A model generated the notes under the pieces. The model made no database searches. It saw only the letters and a list, made by a program, of their open reading frames with translations, and was not told the origin of the DNA. From the NCBI RefSeq assembly GCF_001186365.1, contig NZ_LDTZ01000015.1:496001-560000 (forward strand): a stretch of DNA of 64,000 nt, in the 5' to 3' direction. Every line of letters starts with the position of its first letter. Position 1 is the first letter of the stretch. Positions 45,469 through 53,712 of this stretch are shown in pieces. The position numbers and the translations under genes were made by a program. The stretch comes from Gordonia jacobaea (lineage in GTDB: Bacteria > Actinomycetota > Actinomycetes > Mycobacteriales > Mycobacteriaceae).

Positions 45469-46989
45469 CTAACTCGACTTGGCCCGCTTCGTCGCCTCGA
45501 AGCGCGAGAGATCGTCTGCCGCAACGGCATCCATCTCCTCGAGTTCGAGACCCTTCGTTTCACGCACCTTGGCCCTGACGAAGAAGAACGACGCCGCGGC
45601 ACAGAACGCGAAGAAGCCGTAGACCCACCCGAGTCCGAGGGTCGAGCTGGCCTCCGGGAAGAGCATCGAGATGGTGAAGTTCGCCAACCAGTTGAAGGCG
45701 GTACACACACCGAGCGCGACCCCGCGGATTCGGTTGGGGAACATCTCGCTGAGCATGACACACATGACCGGACCCCACGTGGCGGCGAACGCGATCACGA
45801 AGAGGTTGGCTCCGATCAGCGCCACGACACCCCAGTGCCCGTTGAGCGTCAGGCAATCGGAATTGGTGTTCCCCGGGGTGCACTGCGTATCGCCGACAGA
45901 ACCGGTCTCCTTGTAGTGCGACTGTGTGAACGCAACGCACGCCATGATGAGCCCGATGAACATGCCGACCGAACCCCAGAGGAGCAGCACCCGCCGCCCG
46001 ATGCGGTCGACGAACAGAATCGCCACGAACGTCATCACCACATTGATCGCCGACGTGATGACCGACGTGGTGAACGCGGAGTCGGTGCTGAAGCCGACGG
46101 ACGTCCACAGGCTCGTCGAATAATAGAAAATGGCGTTGATACCGACGAACTGTTGGAAGATCGCCAGCCAGATACCCACCCAGACAAGCGGATGCAGACC
46201 GAACGAGGGACCGCGCAAATCCGACAGCTTGGCCGACGATTCACGCTTGACGGTCAGTTTGATCTCTTTGACACGGTCGAGCGGATGCTGCTCCCCGGTG
46301 ACCTCCTGCAGGATGCGGGCGGCCTCCTCGTCGCGATTGTGCCCGACGAGATACCGCGGAGATTCGGGGATCAGCAGCGCGAGAATGCCGTACACCACCG
46401 CGGGAATGACGCCGACCAGGAACATCCACCGCCAGGCCTCGAGCCCCCACCACAACGTGTTCATCGGGTCACCGCCGGGCGCGGCCTGCTGAAAGAGCTT
46501 GTCCGACAACAACGCGGCGAAGATACCGAGCGTGATGGCCAACTGCTGCATCGACGCGAGCGCCCCGCGATAGCGCGCCGGTGCGATCTCGGCGATGTAG
46601 GCGGGAGCGATCACCGACGCGATACCGATGCCGAGTCCGCCGATCACACGCCAGATGAGCAGATCCCATACCGTCTGCGTGTAGGCGGTTCCGATGGCCG
46701 ATGCTGCGAACATCACCGCACCGAGAACCATCACGCGTTTGCGACCCCACACGTCGGCGAGACGACCGGCGAACCACGCACCGACAACGCAACCGAGCAG
46801 CGCGATCGCGACGGCGAAGCCCTTGAACAGCGATCCCAGCCCGAAGGTGTCCTGGATGGAGTCGACGGCGCCGTTGACCACGGAACTGTCGAAGCCGAAG
46901 AGGAATCCGCCGACGGCCGCTGCGACGCTGACGCCGATGACCCGCGCAGTGTGTTGATCAGATGAAGGGGCAGAACGAGCTTGTGACAT
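45469..46989 (-). CDS. MFS sugar:proton symporter
   Basis: A 506-residue sugar porter with 12 predicted helices. The motifs are FGFDSSVVNGA in helix one, the loop GRLADVWGRKRVM, PESPRYLVG before the central loop, QQFVGINAIFYYST in helix seven and FPNRIRG / RAKVRETKGLELEEM near the end. It resembles glucose, xylose or galactose symporters of actinobacteria. An inverted repeat 49 bases upstream (47038-47052) could be its operator. Confidence 0.93.
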   Translation of the reverse strand: MSQARSAPSSDQHTARVIGVSVAAAVGGFLFGFDSSVVNGAVDSIQDTFGLGSLFKGFAVAIALLGCVVGAWFAGRLADVWGRKRVMVLGAVMFAASAIGTAYTQTVWDLLIWRVIGGLGIGIASVIAPAYIAEIAPARYRGALASMQQLAITLGIFAALLSDKLFQQAAPGGDPMNTLWWGLEAWRWMFLVGVIPAVVYGILALLIPESPRYLVGHNRDEEAARILQEVTGEQHPLDRVKEIKLTVKRESSAKLSDLRGPSFGLHPLVWVGIWLAIFQQFVGINAIFYYSTSLWTSVGFSTDSAFTTSVITSAINVVMTFVAILFVDRIGRRVLLLWGSVGMFIGLIMACVAFTQSHYKETGSVGDTQCTPGNTNSDCLTLNGHWGVVALIGANLFVIAFAATWGPVMCVMLSEMFPNRIRGVALGVCTAFNWLANFTISMLFPEASSTLGLGWVYGFFAFCAAASFFFVRAKVRETKGLELEEMDAVAADDLSRFEATKRAKSS

Positions 46990-47037
46990 TGCCTGACCTC
47001 GCCTCGATGCTCGGTTCGCGGGGCCCCAGCGCCCCAG

Positions 47038-47052
47038 ACGTGATTTTCACGT
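47038..47052. promoter_or_regulatory. Possible operator of the sugar transporter
   Basis: ACGTGA-TTT-TCACGT is a perfect 6-bp inverted repeat with a three-base spacer, in the 161-base gap before the MFS start at 46989 on the minus strand. Size and position fit a LacI/GntR-like operator, but no regulator gene is adjacent. Confidence 0.35.
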
Positions 47053-47150
47053 TACCCAATGTTGTTCAGCGTGAAGGCGTTTTGCACGGCACCACACCCG
47101 AAACCGTGACAGGGCGACGAGATCGAGCTCAGATCGTGACAGTCGGGCGT

Positions 47151-47678
47151 TCAGAAAGCAGTTGCGGTGCCGCGGCACGTCGAGAACTGCGGGTTGACCA
47201 TCGGCAGGAACGCGATGGCCCCGATCTTCTGTCGAATGACGAACGAGACCGGCCCCGCACCCGGATGAATGTCGATCTGCCAGGAGATGTTTCGTGCCCG
47301 GCTCGGCGCACTGACCACACCCGTGCGGCCTGTCGCCAGGTTGCGCCACGAGACCGTGACGTCCATGGAGTACTCGACGAGTCCTGCCTTGCTGCGATCG
47401 GTTCCGATGAGTTCGATGGCCGGGGGCGGCAGGCCGTCCGAGGGGAAACGGATGCCGTTGAAGACATCGACGTGGATGCGCAACGGCCCCAGGGGCCACG
47501 GGTTGGCGCTGTCGCACCTCATCGAGGTCACGAAGTTGGGGTTGCTGTTCTCGGGAATCGCCTGCGCACCGCCGACGCCGACGGTCGTCAGTCCCGTGAC
47601 GGCGACCACTGCGGCACCCACGAGCGCCGCGACCCGGCGCGTCGCGACCTTGCTTGCACCGACTACCCCTTCGCGCAT
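47151..47678 (-). CDS. Secreted protein of unknown function
   Basis: A 175-residue exported protein. The N-terminus (MREGVVGASKVATRR, then a hydrophobic stretch ending GVGGAQA) is a signal peptide, leaving about 140 residues with two cysteines (SMRCDSA and FSTCRGT), likely a disulfide. The mature part is beta-rich by composition. I do not recognise the family. ATG 47678 is 32 bases from the divergent HhH-GPD start at 47711, so both promoters lie in a very short space or transcripts are leaderless. Confidence 0.65.
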   Translation of the reverse strand: MREGVVGASKVATRRVAALVGAAVVAVTGLTTVGVGGAQAIPENSNPNFVTSMRCDSANPWPLGPLRIHVDVFNGIRFPSDGLPPPAIELIGTDRSKAGLVEYSMDVTVSWRNLATGRTGVVSAPSRARNISWQIDIHPGAGPVSFVIRQKIGAIAFLPMVNPQFSTCRGTATAF

Positions 47679-47710
47679 GGCGCAAGTGTAGAAGTCCCTA
47701 GGATGAAGCC

Positions 47711-48298
47711 ATGGCAAAACTGCAGATTGCCCAGGACCCAGCCGCAGACGAACTGCTGTCGACCGACCCATTCGCACTGCTCACCGGTATGTTGCTCGAT
47801 CAACAGTTTCCGATGGAGCGCGCGTTCGCCGGGCCCGCGAAGATCCGGGACAGGTTCGGTTCGCTCGATCCCGAAGCGATCGCCGACGCCGAACCAGAGG
47901 CCTTCGCCGACCTGTGCGCCACACCGCCCGCCATCCACCGCTACGGCCGCTCGATGGCCGGCAGGGTGCAAGCGCTCGCCCGCGTCATCGTCGACGAGTA
48001 CGAGGGAGACACCGCGCGGCTGTGGACAACGGCAACGACCGGCAAAGAACTGTTCGACCGCATCCGCGCACTGCCCGGGTTCGGCGATCAGAAGGCGAAG
48101 ATCTTCACGGCACTACTCGCAAAGCAACTCGACGTCGCCCCGCGAGGCTGGACCACGGTCGTCGGCGACTACGGTAAGAAGGGATTTCGCTCGGTCGCGG
48201 ACGTGACCGACCCCGACTCACTGCAGAAGGTTCGGGACTTCAAGAAGGCCGCCAAGGCAGCGGCGAAAGCAGGCGATCAGGCGTCGTCGAAAGGCTAG
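47711..48298 (+). CDS. HhH-GPD base-excision-type protein (Rv1156 family)
   Basis: A 195-residue helix-hairpin-helix DNA glycosylase-superfamily protein. The family part includes LLTGMLLDQQFPMERAF (near residue 23) and the hairpin IRALPGFGDQKAKIF (near 118). The usual catalytic aspartate is not obvious; GWTTVVGDYGKKGF follows the hairpin. It corresponds to Rv1156 and anchors the conserved Rv1156-Rv1213 order. Seven bases separate it from the repeat-protein gene. Confidence 0.82.
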   Translation: MAKLQIAQDPAADELLSTDPFALLTGMLLDQQFPMERAFAGPAKIRDRFGSLDPEAIADAEPEAFADLCATPPAIHRYGRSMAGRVQALARVIVDEYEGDTARLWTTATTGKELFDRIRALPGFGDQKAKIFTALLAKQLDVAPRGWTTVVGDYGKKGFRSVADVTDPDSLQKVRDFKKAAKAAAKAGDQASSKG

Positions 48299-48304
48299 GG
48301 TGTC

Positions 48305-49222
48305 GTGGTGGTCGAAGAACGTGGCACCGACGCCGACATCGTGCCTGTGGACATCCGCTCGGCCGTCGACCTGCCGTTCCGCCTGGGATTCGCGATAGCA
48401 GGTGTGGCACTGACCGCCGCGGAATCGGCGGTCACCATTGCGCGAGTGACTGCGACGAGTGTGCAGCACGAGATCGGACAGGCCATCGGTGTCTCCGGGG
48501 CCGAACTCGGCGGCGCACGCGCTCCGCTCGCGCTGCTGGCTCAACTGAGCGATCTGATGTCGCCCGACCGCCCACTGGGCAGGCTGATCGCGCCGGGAGG
48601 TCCGCTCGAGCGGCTGGTGACGCCCGGCGGCGTCGTCGACCGCCTCACCGCCAAGGACGGACTTCTCGAGAAGTTGACGGCCCCAGGCGGGATCTTCGAC
48701 CAGATCACCGACGAGAACGGCATCCTCGTCCGGCTCACCGCCAAAGACGGGCCACTCGACCGGCTCACCCGAGAGGGTGGAGTCGTCGACCAGTTCACCG
48801 AGAACGAGGGCATCCTCGAGCGCCTGACGTCCGAGGGCGGGATCGTCGACCAGCTCACCGCTCCCGGTGGCGTGCTCGAGAAGGCGACAGAACCCGGTGG
48901 CGTCCTCGACCGGCTCGCGGCCGACGGGGGTCTTCTCGACCAGCTCGTCGGCGAGAACGGAGCGGTCGAGCGAGCTATCGCGCCCGGCGGCACGCTCGAT
49001 CGCATCACCGAACTGACCGAGGTCATCGCAACGCTCGCACCGAATCTCATCGCGATGCAAGACACCGTTCACGAACTCGCAGAGACCGTCGACCTTCTCA
49101 ACCAGACGGTGGCACCGCTCGGCGGGCTCGCCGACCGACTGCCGAAGCGGCTCACACGTGGCTCGCGGAATTCCCTTCCGAGCGGCCACGATCCATCGCG
49201 GGCGCCGCACGACCAGCTCTGA
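48305..49222 (+). CDS. Decapeptide-repeat protein of unknown function
   Basis: A 305-residue protein. Residues about 23-50 are hydrophobic/amphipathic (LPFRLGFAIAGVALTAAES), followed by about 15 consecutive ten-residue repeats (residues 91-236) in exact register: pattern G-h-[LV]-[DE]-[RKQ]-[LIF]-T-x-x-[GDE], as in GGVVDRLTAK, DGLLEKLTAP. Every repeat has a hydrophobic pair and an acidic-basic pair, suggesting a regular solenoid or rod. The C-terminal part (240-280) is helical. The start is GTG 48305. The last 71 bases overlap the convergent acyltransferase gene. I do not recognise a family. Confidence 0.78.
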   Translation: MVVEERGTDADIVPVDIRSAVDLPFRLGFAIAGVALTAAESAVTIARVTATSVQHEIGQAIGVSGAELGGARAPLALLAQLSDLMSPDRPLGRLIAPGGPLERLVTPGGVVDRLTAKDGLLEKLTAPGGIFDQITDENGILVRLTAKDGPLDRLTREGGVVDQFTENEGILERLTSEGGIVDQLTAPGGVLEKATEPGGVLDRLAADGGLLDQLVGENGAVERAIAPGGTLDRITELTEVIATLAPNLIAMQDTVHELAETVDLLNQTVAPLGGLADRLPKRLTRGSRNSLPSGHDPSRAPHDQL

Positions 49223-50627
49223 CGCCGCTGGTCCTGACGGCGTCGAGCTGGTCTATCGCTTCGGACAGCAATGTCAGGTAGTCGTCGACGTCGGGAGCGA
49301 TTTCCGGCGACGTCGTCACCGAGATGGTGACTTGATCGGCGATTCCGTGCACGCCGTGCGTCAGCCCCTGCACAGGAGAGAGCGCAGGGAATCCCGTTGT
49401 CGCGAGGACGGGTCTGCCATCGAGCATGAGGTCGCCCGCACCACGGTTCACCGACGACACGACGGTGACTCCGGTGATGCGCTCGGGAACTGCCGTCGGG
49501 TCGAAATGGCCGATGCCCCAACGGGTCAACGCGGCGGGAGTCGCGGCGGTGGCCGCACGCGACGCGACGCGCGCAGGGTCCTCGTCGGCGCGGCGGGCGG
49601 CGTCGATCTCGCCGGCGATCAGGCGAGCCCGCTGCGCAAGATCCGACTCGTCGACGTGGAGGTCGACGCCGACGTTGCGGAAATTGTTGCGGCGAGAGCT
49701 CTTGCTTCGGAAGTTGTTGCGTGACAGCCGCTTTGAGTTCCTCGCAACGGTGAGCTCGACAACGAGGCGGCCGTCTGGGTCACCGAGGAACGTCGGCAAC
49801 GCCAGCGAAATCGCAATTAGCGCGCCGACTGTGACACCACGATCACCGATGCGCAGAGCATCACGCTCCACGGTGAGCGTGCGCAGGGTTCGGCCCGTGC
49901 CCGGTGCACGGTTCAGCCGCGAGAGCAGCACTCCTGCAGCCTGCCGCGGTGGAGCCGCCCGATATCGTTGCCAGGCAACGAATCCGCGGGCGATCATCCA
50001 CGCGAACTGCGCGGGTAGACGCGCCGCACCGATGACCGCACCAGCGACGCGCAACGTCGAATCCGGAAGTGCGCGTACCGGATACGCGGGGTTCGCCGGC
50101 ATCGGTGCCACAGGTCCGAAGAGGTCGCGCGTGATCGCCGCGGTGCGTCGACCGTCCCCGAGCGCGTGTGAGACCTGCAGGGCGACGACGACCCCGGCAC
50201 GAACCCCGCCGCTCGGACCGGCGGAGGCGTCAGAAACCTCGACGCCAGAGTGCTCGATGCCCGGAACGCCCAACACGTGAGCGAAAAGATGTACCCGCCA
50301 GGCCATCTCAGCCGGATCGAGCTGCTCGGACATCCGGTCCGCCAAGATGGCCAGACAGTCCTGCCAGGTGCGCTCGGCGTCGTCGACGACGAACTGGCTC
50401 GGCAGAATGTCGGCGTGCACCCAGTAGGGCCGATCGAGAGTGAACGGTATGTCCAGGACGCGCAGTCTCAAGTCTGCGACGCCCGCCGCCCTCGTCGCGA
50501 TCCACGCTGCGAGTTCACCGGCGTCGCCCGGACGGTCGTCGGCGAAGACGTAGACGACGAACTGGTCGTTGGGGATGATCGGCGCCATCCAATACGGCAC
50601 CACATCCGCGGCCGACATCCGTTGCAT
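49152..50627 (-). CDS. WS/DGAT-like acyltransferase
   Basis: A 491-residue protein of the wax-ester synthase/diacylglycerol acyltransferase superfamily. The family HHxxxDG motif reads SHALGDGRR (HxxxDG kept; first histidine is Ser), near residue 160, and the C-terminal ITGVTVVSSVNRGAGDLML matches the end block of the family. It may esterify lipid alcohols or belong to a related condensation-type fold. ATG 50627 follows the Asp23 cluster by 14 bases, so it may be the last gene of that operon. The repeat RNNFRSKSSRRNNFRN (near residue 310) is curious. Confidence 0.78.
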   Translation of the reverse strand: MQRMSAADVVPYWMAPIIPNDQFVVYVFADDRPGDAGELAAWIATRAAGVADLRLRVLDIPFTLDRPYWVHADILPSQFVVDDAERTWQDCLAILADRMSEQLDPAEMAWRVHLFAHVLGVPGIEHSGVEVSDASAGPSGGVRAGVVVALQVSHALGDGRRTAAITRDLFGPVAPMPANPAYPVRALPDSTLRVAGAVIGAARLPAQFAWMIARGFVAWQRYRAAPPRQAAGVLLSRLNRAPGTGRTLRTLTVERDALRIGDRGVTVGALIAISLALPTFLGDPDGRLVVELTVARNSKRLSRNNFRSKSSRRNNFRNVGVDLHVDESDLAQRARLIAGEIDAARRADEDPARVASRAATAATPAALTRWGIGHFDPTAVPERITGVTVVSSVNRGAGDLMLDGRPVLATTGFPALSPVQGLTHGVHGIADQVTISVTTSPEIAPDVDDYLTLLSEAIDQLDAVRTSGVRAGRAAPAMDRGRSEGNSASHV

Positions 50628-50641
50628 CCGGCGAGACCGGG

Positions 50642-51199
50642 TCAGCTCGTGGGTGTTTCGAAGTGGACGAGGCCCTGGACGTGCACGTCGGAACCGTCCA
50701 CGGCCGACCGGATCAGCTCGATCTCGGGTCCGAGCACGGCAGCGACCTCGTCGTAGGAGTAGGTCGGAGGAGCCGTCACGGTGACCCTGATGAGTTTGCG
50801 GCCCCTGTCGTCGAGAGCCTTGGCCGAGACGTCGTCGAACATCGTGTGTGTCGCGAGGTCGGCGGCGACCGCGTTCGCGATCAGTTTGGGTGCGACGACC
50901 AGGTCGCCGTCGTCGTTGCTGCCTGCGAGTTCGAGGTCGTCGACCTTGCTCGGGCGAATGGCCGTGGAGATCAGTGACCATCCCCAGATCAATCCGATGA
51001 GGACGATCCCGAACAGCACCAACGTCCACCAATCGGTGCCGTCGAGGCGTGCGGGCCAGCCCGAATCGAGGTGGTCTGCCCACTCCCGAACCTTGGGCAC
51101 ATCGAGTTGCCACAGCACTGCACCCACTCCGACGACGAGGCAGATCAGACCGATCAGCCCTGCCGTTATCCGATGAAATGACGCGGGTCCGCGGTTCAT
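50642..51199 (-). CDS. AmaP/Asp23-associated membrane protein
   Basis: A 185-residue protein with two N-terminal helices (about 13-32 and 58-78) and a soluble C-terminal alpha/beta domain (LIRVTVTAPPTYSYDEVAAVL). It is the last gene of the Asp23 cluster, with its ATG overlapping the previous stop (ATGA). In other bacteria AmaP anchors Asp23 to the membrane; a similar role is inferred here. Confidence 0.68.
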   Translation of the reverse strand: MNRGPASFHRITAGLIGLICLVVGVGAVLWQLDVPKVREWADHLDSGWPARLDGTDWWTLVLFGIVLIGLIWGWSLISTAIRPSKVDDLELAGSNDDGDLVVAPKLIANAVAADLATHTMFDDVSAKALDDRGRKLIRVTVTAPPTYSYDEVAAVLGPEIELIRSAVDGSDVHVQGLVHFETPTS

Positions 51200-51843
51200 C
51201 GCGATGCCCCCTTCTTGTGTCGGGTGACAACCTTGAGCTTCACGCGCAACGGCTTCTCCAACGACGCCGCGACACCATCGAGCGTGTCGTGCAGCGCCGA
51301 CTCGTCGACCTCGGAGTCGGTGGTCACGAGCACCTTGGCGCGCCGTCGTCCGACGACCGTTGTCGCATGTTCGACGCCCCGCACCGACAGCGCGGCCGTG
51401 CTGAATCGGCGTGCGACATCGCCACGTCGAGTCCAGAGGACCTCGAAATCGCCGAGACTGACGTGCGTGCGCCTGCGCGGCGCCAATGCCGTCCACAGCA
51501 GGAGAAGGCCGACGATGATGAAACCGATTGCGGCAGCCCACATCCAGTCCTGCCACGTCGCGCCGTCGAGCCAGTCGGCAGCGGCCTGAAACCACCGGGT
51601 GCCCGAGATCCAACCCACTTCGACGAGCAGGTCGTGGATGGCGACCGCGACCAATGCAAGCAGTAGGACGCCAATGATCACCCCGGACACAACGGATTTC
51701 GGCCCTGCCGAGGGATTGAAGACCTTGCCCTTGTGCGTGTCAGCGGTATGAGCGCGGATCACGGCACGTGCATGCTTGTCTTCTGCGTGCTTGCCTTCTG
51801 GGGTCTTGGCCTCTGGCGTGGCGTCCGGCGCGGCCGTGCTCAT
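51196..51843 (-). CDS. DUF6286-type membrane protein of the Asp23 cluster
   Basis: A 215-residue protein with a charged N-terminus (about 50 residues), two helices (about 52-72 and 100-120) and a C-terminal domain, VRGVEHATTVVGRRRAKVLVTTD, of the DUF6286 kind. ATGA overlaps link it to both neighbours. It probably anchors or organises Asp23 proteins at the cytoplasmic membrane. Confidence 0.72.
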   Translation of the reverse strand: MSTAAPDATPEAKTPEGKHAEDKHARAVIRAHTADTHKGKVFNPSAGPKSVVSGVIIGVLLLALVAVAIHDLLVEVGWISGTRWFQAAADWLDGATWQDWMWAAAIGFIIVGLLLLWTALAPRRRTHVSLGDFEVLWTRRGDVARRFSTAALSVRGVEHATTVVGRRRAKVLVTTDSEVDESALHDTLDGVAASLEKPLRVKLKVVTRHKKGASR

Positions 51844-52406
51844 GACTCCTCCTCGCTGGGTTTGGTGTCCTGGTCTCGATCGCTGTTCTGGTCCACACGA
51901 TCCGGCGAATCCCCGGACTCAGCCGACGGATTCGGGATCTCGACGAACCCCGACTGGCGACGCTTTGCCTGCGTGGCCGTCACGATCTCGGCGACCGTCA
52001 CATCGACGCGTCCGGGACGCACTCCGGTCAGTCGGGTGACCTCGGCGGCGACGTGATCACGAACCTCCGCGCACACCGAGGCAACCGCACACGGCCACTG
52101 CAGTGAGATGGTGAGCTTGATGACCGGCGCGGTCTGTGACATGTCGGTCGACGCAGACGGATAGCCGCCCGCAAGCGGGTTGAGCGAATTCAGTACCGAC
52201 GCACCCTTGCCGTCGGATTCGATCACACCGTCTACCCCGAGAGCGGCCCGCTCGGCAATCTTCTCGCCGACGCGGTCGTCGAGAATCAGACTGCCGCGCG
52301 CCCCTGGGTCGGACGAGTCGGCGGCCTCTGGAGACAGTGCGGGCGCTGCCGTGCCGACCGCCGACTTGCCTAGGTCGCCGCGGGTGACGGTGACTGCATC
52401 AGCCAC
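51840..52406 (-). CDS. Asp23/Gls24 family envelope stress protein
   Basis: A 188-residue protein with an Asp23-type core: LILDDRVGEKIAERAALGVDGV, then KLTISLQWPCAVASVCAEVRDHV and PGRVDVTVAEIV. Such proteins accumulate under alkaline or envelope stress and sit under the membrane. A disordered acidic tail (residues about 155-188) follows. The ATG overlaps the next upstream gene by eight bases. Confidence 0.82.
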   Translation of the reverse strand: MADAVTVTRGDLGKSAVGTAAPALSPEAADSSDPGARGSLILDDRVGEKIAERAALGVDGVIESDGKGASVLNSLNPLAGGYPSASTDMSQTAPVIKLTISLQWPCAVASVCAEVRDHVAAEVTRLTGVRPGRVDVTVAEIVTATQAKRRQSGFVEIPNPSAESGDSPDRVDQNSDRDQDTKPSEEES

Positions 52407-52581
52407 GGTTCCGACTCTTCAGCACATGGCCGAGATCGAGCACACCGTCGCGGTGCAGCCCGATGACCAGTCCCACCGCTCCGAGGACGATGGCCAGGAT
52501 GAAGCCGGTGAAGCCTCCGGTCGTTGCCGCGATTGCGAGGAGCAATCCGACAATGAGACCGACGACAGCGTTGTTACTCAT
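52399..52581 (-). CDS. Small two-helix membrane protein (DUF2273-like)
   Basis: A 60-residue protein with two hydrophobic segments (VVGLIVGLLLAIAATTGGF and FILAIVLGAVGLVIGL) and a charged tail. DUF2273-type small membrane proteins are common companions of Asp23 genes. Both ends overlap neighbours by eight bases. Confidence 0.75.
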   Translation of the reverse strand: MSNNAVVGLIVGLLLAIAATTGGFTGFILAIVLGAVGLVIGLHRDGVLDLGHVLKSRNRG

Positions 52582-53032
52582 CGTTGTTCACCTCTGTTGA
52601 TCGAGTTGGATTTGCCTGCGCCGATGTACTCCCGACGGGAATGTCACCAACGGGAATGTCGCCAACGGGGATCTCCCCTGCGGCCGTATCCCCGCCTGAT
52701 GTGCTCTCGGGGGCGTCGTGGGACTCGGCGGGTCCCACCGAAACGTCCTCGACGACGACGGAGACCGGCACACCCGCTGCTCGCGATGCGGCAGTGACAA
52801 CGTCGTCGGCGACCGCGCGCAGGTCGTGGTTGATGTCGACGATGATGTGCACCTCGCCGGAGTCGTCGGACATGCGCACACCGCTCACCCGGCTTCCGGG
52901 CAGATAGGTTGCGACCTCGCCGAAAACTCCGGCGTGCAGACCCGTGACCCCGGGAACCGCCTGCGCGGCCGCGGCGACCTGCTGCGCAACCGATCCCGCT
53001 TGCGAGGACTCGGATTGAGAAGACTCAGACAT
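52574..53032 (-). CDS. Asp23-like protein with a pentapeptide-repeat tail
   Basis: A 152-residue protein. The core (VPGVTGLHAGVFGEVATYLP, then EVHIIVDINHDLRAVADDV, VPVSVVVEDVSVG) fits the Asp23 fold. The tail holds three copies of the five-residue unit IPVGD/S, encoded by a 15-bp tandem repeat. ATG 53032 overlaps the preceding stop as TGATG. Confidence 0.72.
   Translation of the reverse strand: MSESSQSESSQAGSVAQQVAAAAQAVPGVTGLHAGVFGEVATYLPGSRVSGVRMSDDSGEVHIIVDINHDLRAVADDVVTAASRAAGVPVSVVVEDVSVGPAESHDAPESTSGGDTAAGEIPVGDIPVGDIPVGSTSAQANPTRSTEVNNDE
52635..52679. repeat. 15-bp tandem repeat (three copies) inside Asp23-like gene
   Basis: Units start at 52635, 52650 and 52665 (ACGGGAATGTCACCA, ACGGGAATGTCGCCA, ACGGGGATCTCCCCT) and encode successive GDIPV-type pentapeptides. 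In-frame repeats of this kind may change length by slippage. Confidence 0.8.
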
Positions 53033-53538
53033 CACTGGACCCGCGGCGTGCTCGACGAGTCGTCGTCGTCATCGTCGCCGAAGTGGATGTCGTGCACGGT
53101 GACATTCACCTCCGTCACTTCGAGACCGGTCATCTGCTCGATCGAGGTGATCACGTTGCGTCGGATGGCTGCTGCGAGTTGGTGAATCGCGACGCCGTAG
53201 TCGGCGACGATCGAGACGTCGACGGCGGCCTGCCGCTCCCCGACCTCGACGTTGATGCCCTGTGTGGTGCTGGTGCCCGTGCCCGGGATCACCTCGCGGA
53301 CCTTGCCGACCATGCGCTCGGTCGCGCCGCCCACGTCGTAGACGCCGTTGATCTCGCGGGTCGCGATGCCTGCGATCTTGGCGACAACCTGGTCGGCGAT
53401 CGACGTCCTGCCGCGCTCTCCGGCGGGCGCCACCTTCTTGGAGGCATCAGCCAGTGCGACGGCGCTGCTCTTCGCGCCCTCGGTGCCGGTGGTGCCCGAC
53501 TGGTTGGTTGCGGTTCCTGTGGCTGCGTTCTCGGCCAT
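53032..53538 (-). CDS. Asp23/Gls24 family envelope stress protein, first of cluster
   Basis: A 168-residue Asp23 protein: RTSIADQVVAKIAGIATREING, then GINVEVGERQAAVDVSIVADYG, AIRRNVITSIEQMTGLEVTEVN and VTVHDIHF, ending in an aspartate run (DDDDDD). GAGGAGC lies before the ATG. It heads the six-gene cluster and is divergent from a sigma factor gene 174 bases away, which suggests shared control. Confidence 0.88.
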   Translation of the reverse strand: MAENAATGTATNQSGTTGTEGAKSSAVALADASKKVAPAGERGRTSIADQVVAKIAGIATREINGVYDVGGATERMVGKVREVIPGTGTSTTQGINVEVGERQAAVDVSIVADYGVAIHQLAAAIRRNVITSIEQMTGLEVTEVNVTVHDIHFGDDDDDDSSSTPRVQ

Positions 53539-53671
53539 GACGCTCCTCTTTCCTCATTCTCGTCCCATGTGGACGGTCAGACGACGGGTCCCGACGACCT
53601 CGAACGCTCGCGCCGACCTTTCGACGCGCCGTCCGGCGGTAACCGAGACGGGGGCGGTGACGGCGGGATCT

Positions 53672-53702
53672 TTGACCCGCTTCCTCATCGCGCCCGTATA
53701 AG
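53672..53702 (+). promoter_or_regulatory. Possible promoter of the sigma-factor gene
   Basis: TTGACC at 53672-53677 and TATAAG at 53697-53702 are separated by 19 bases (18 if GTATAA is the -10). The transcript would begin near 53709, only a few bases before GTG 53713, so it would be almost leaderless, which is common in mycolate actinobacteria. Confidence 0.4.
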
Positions 53703-53712
53703 GTCAGTCGTA

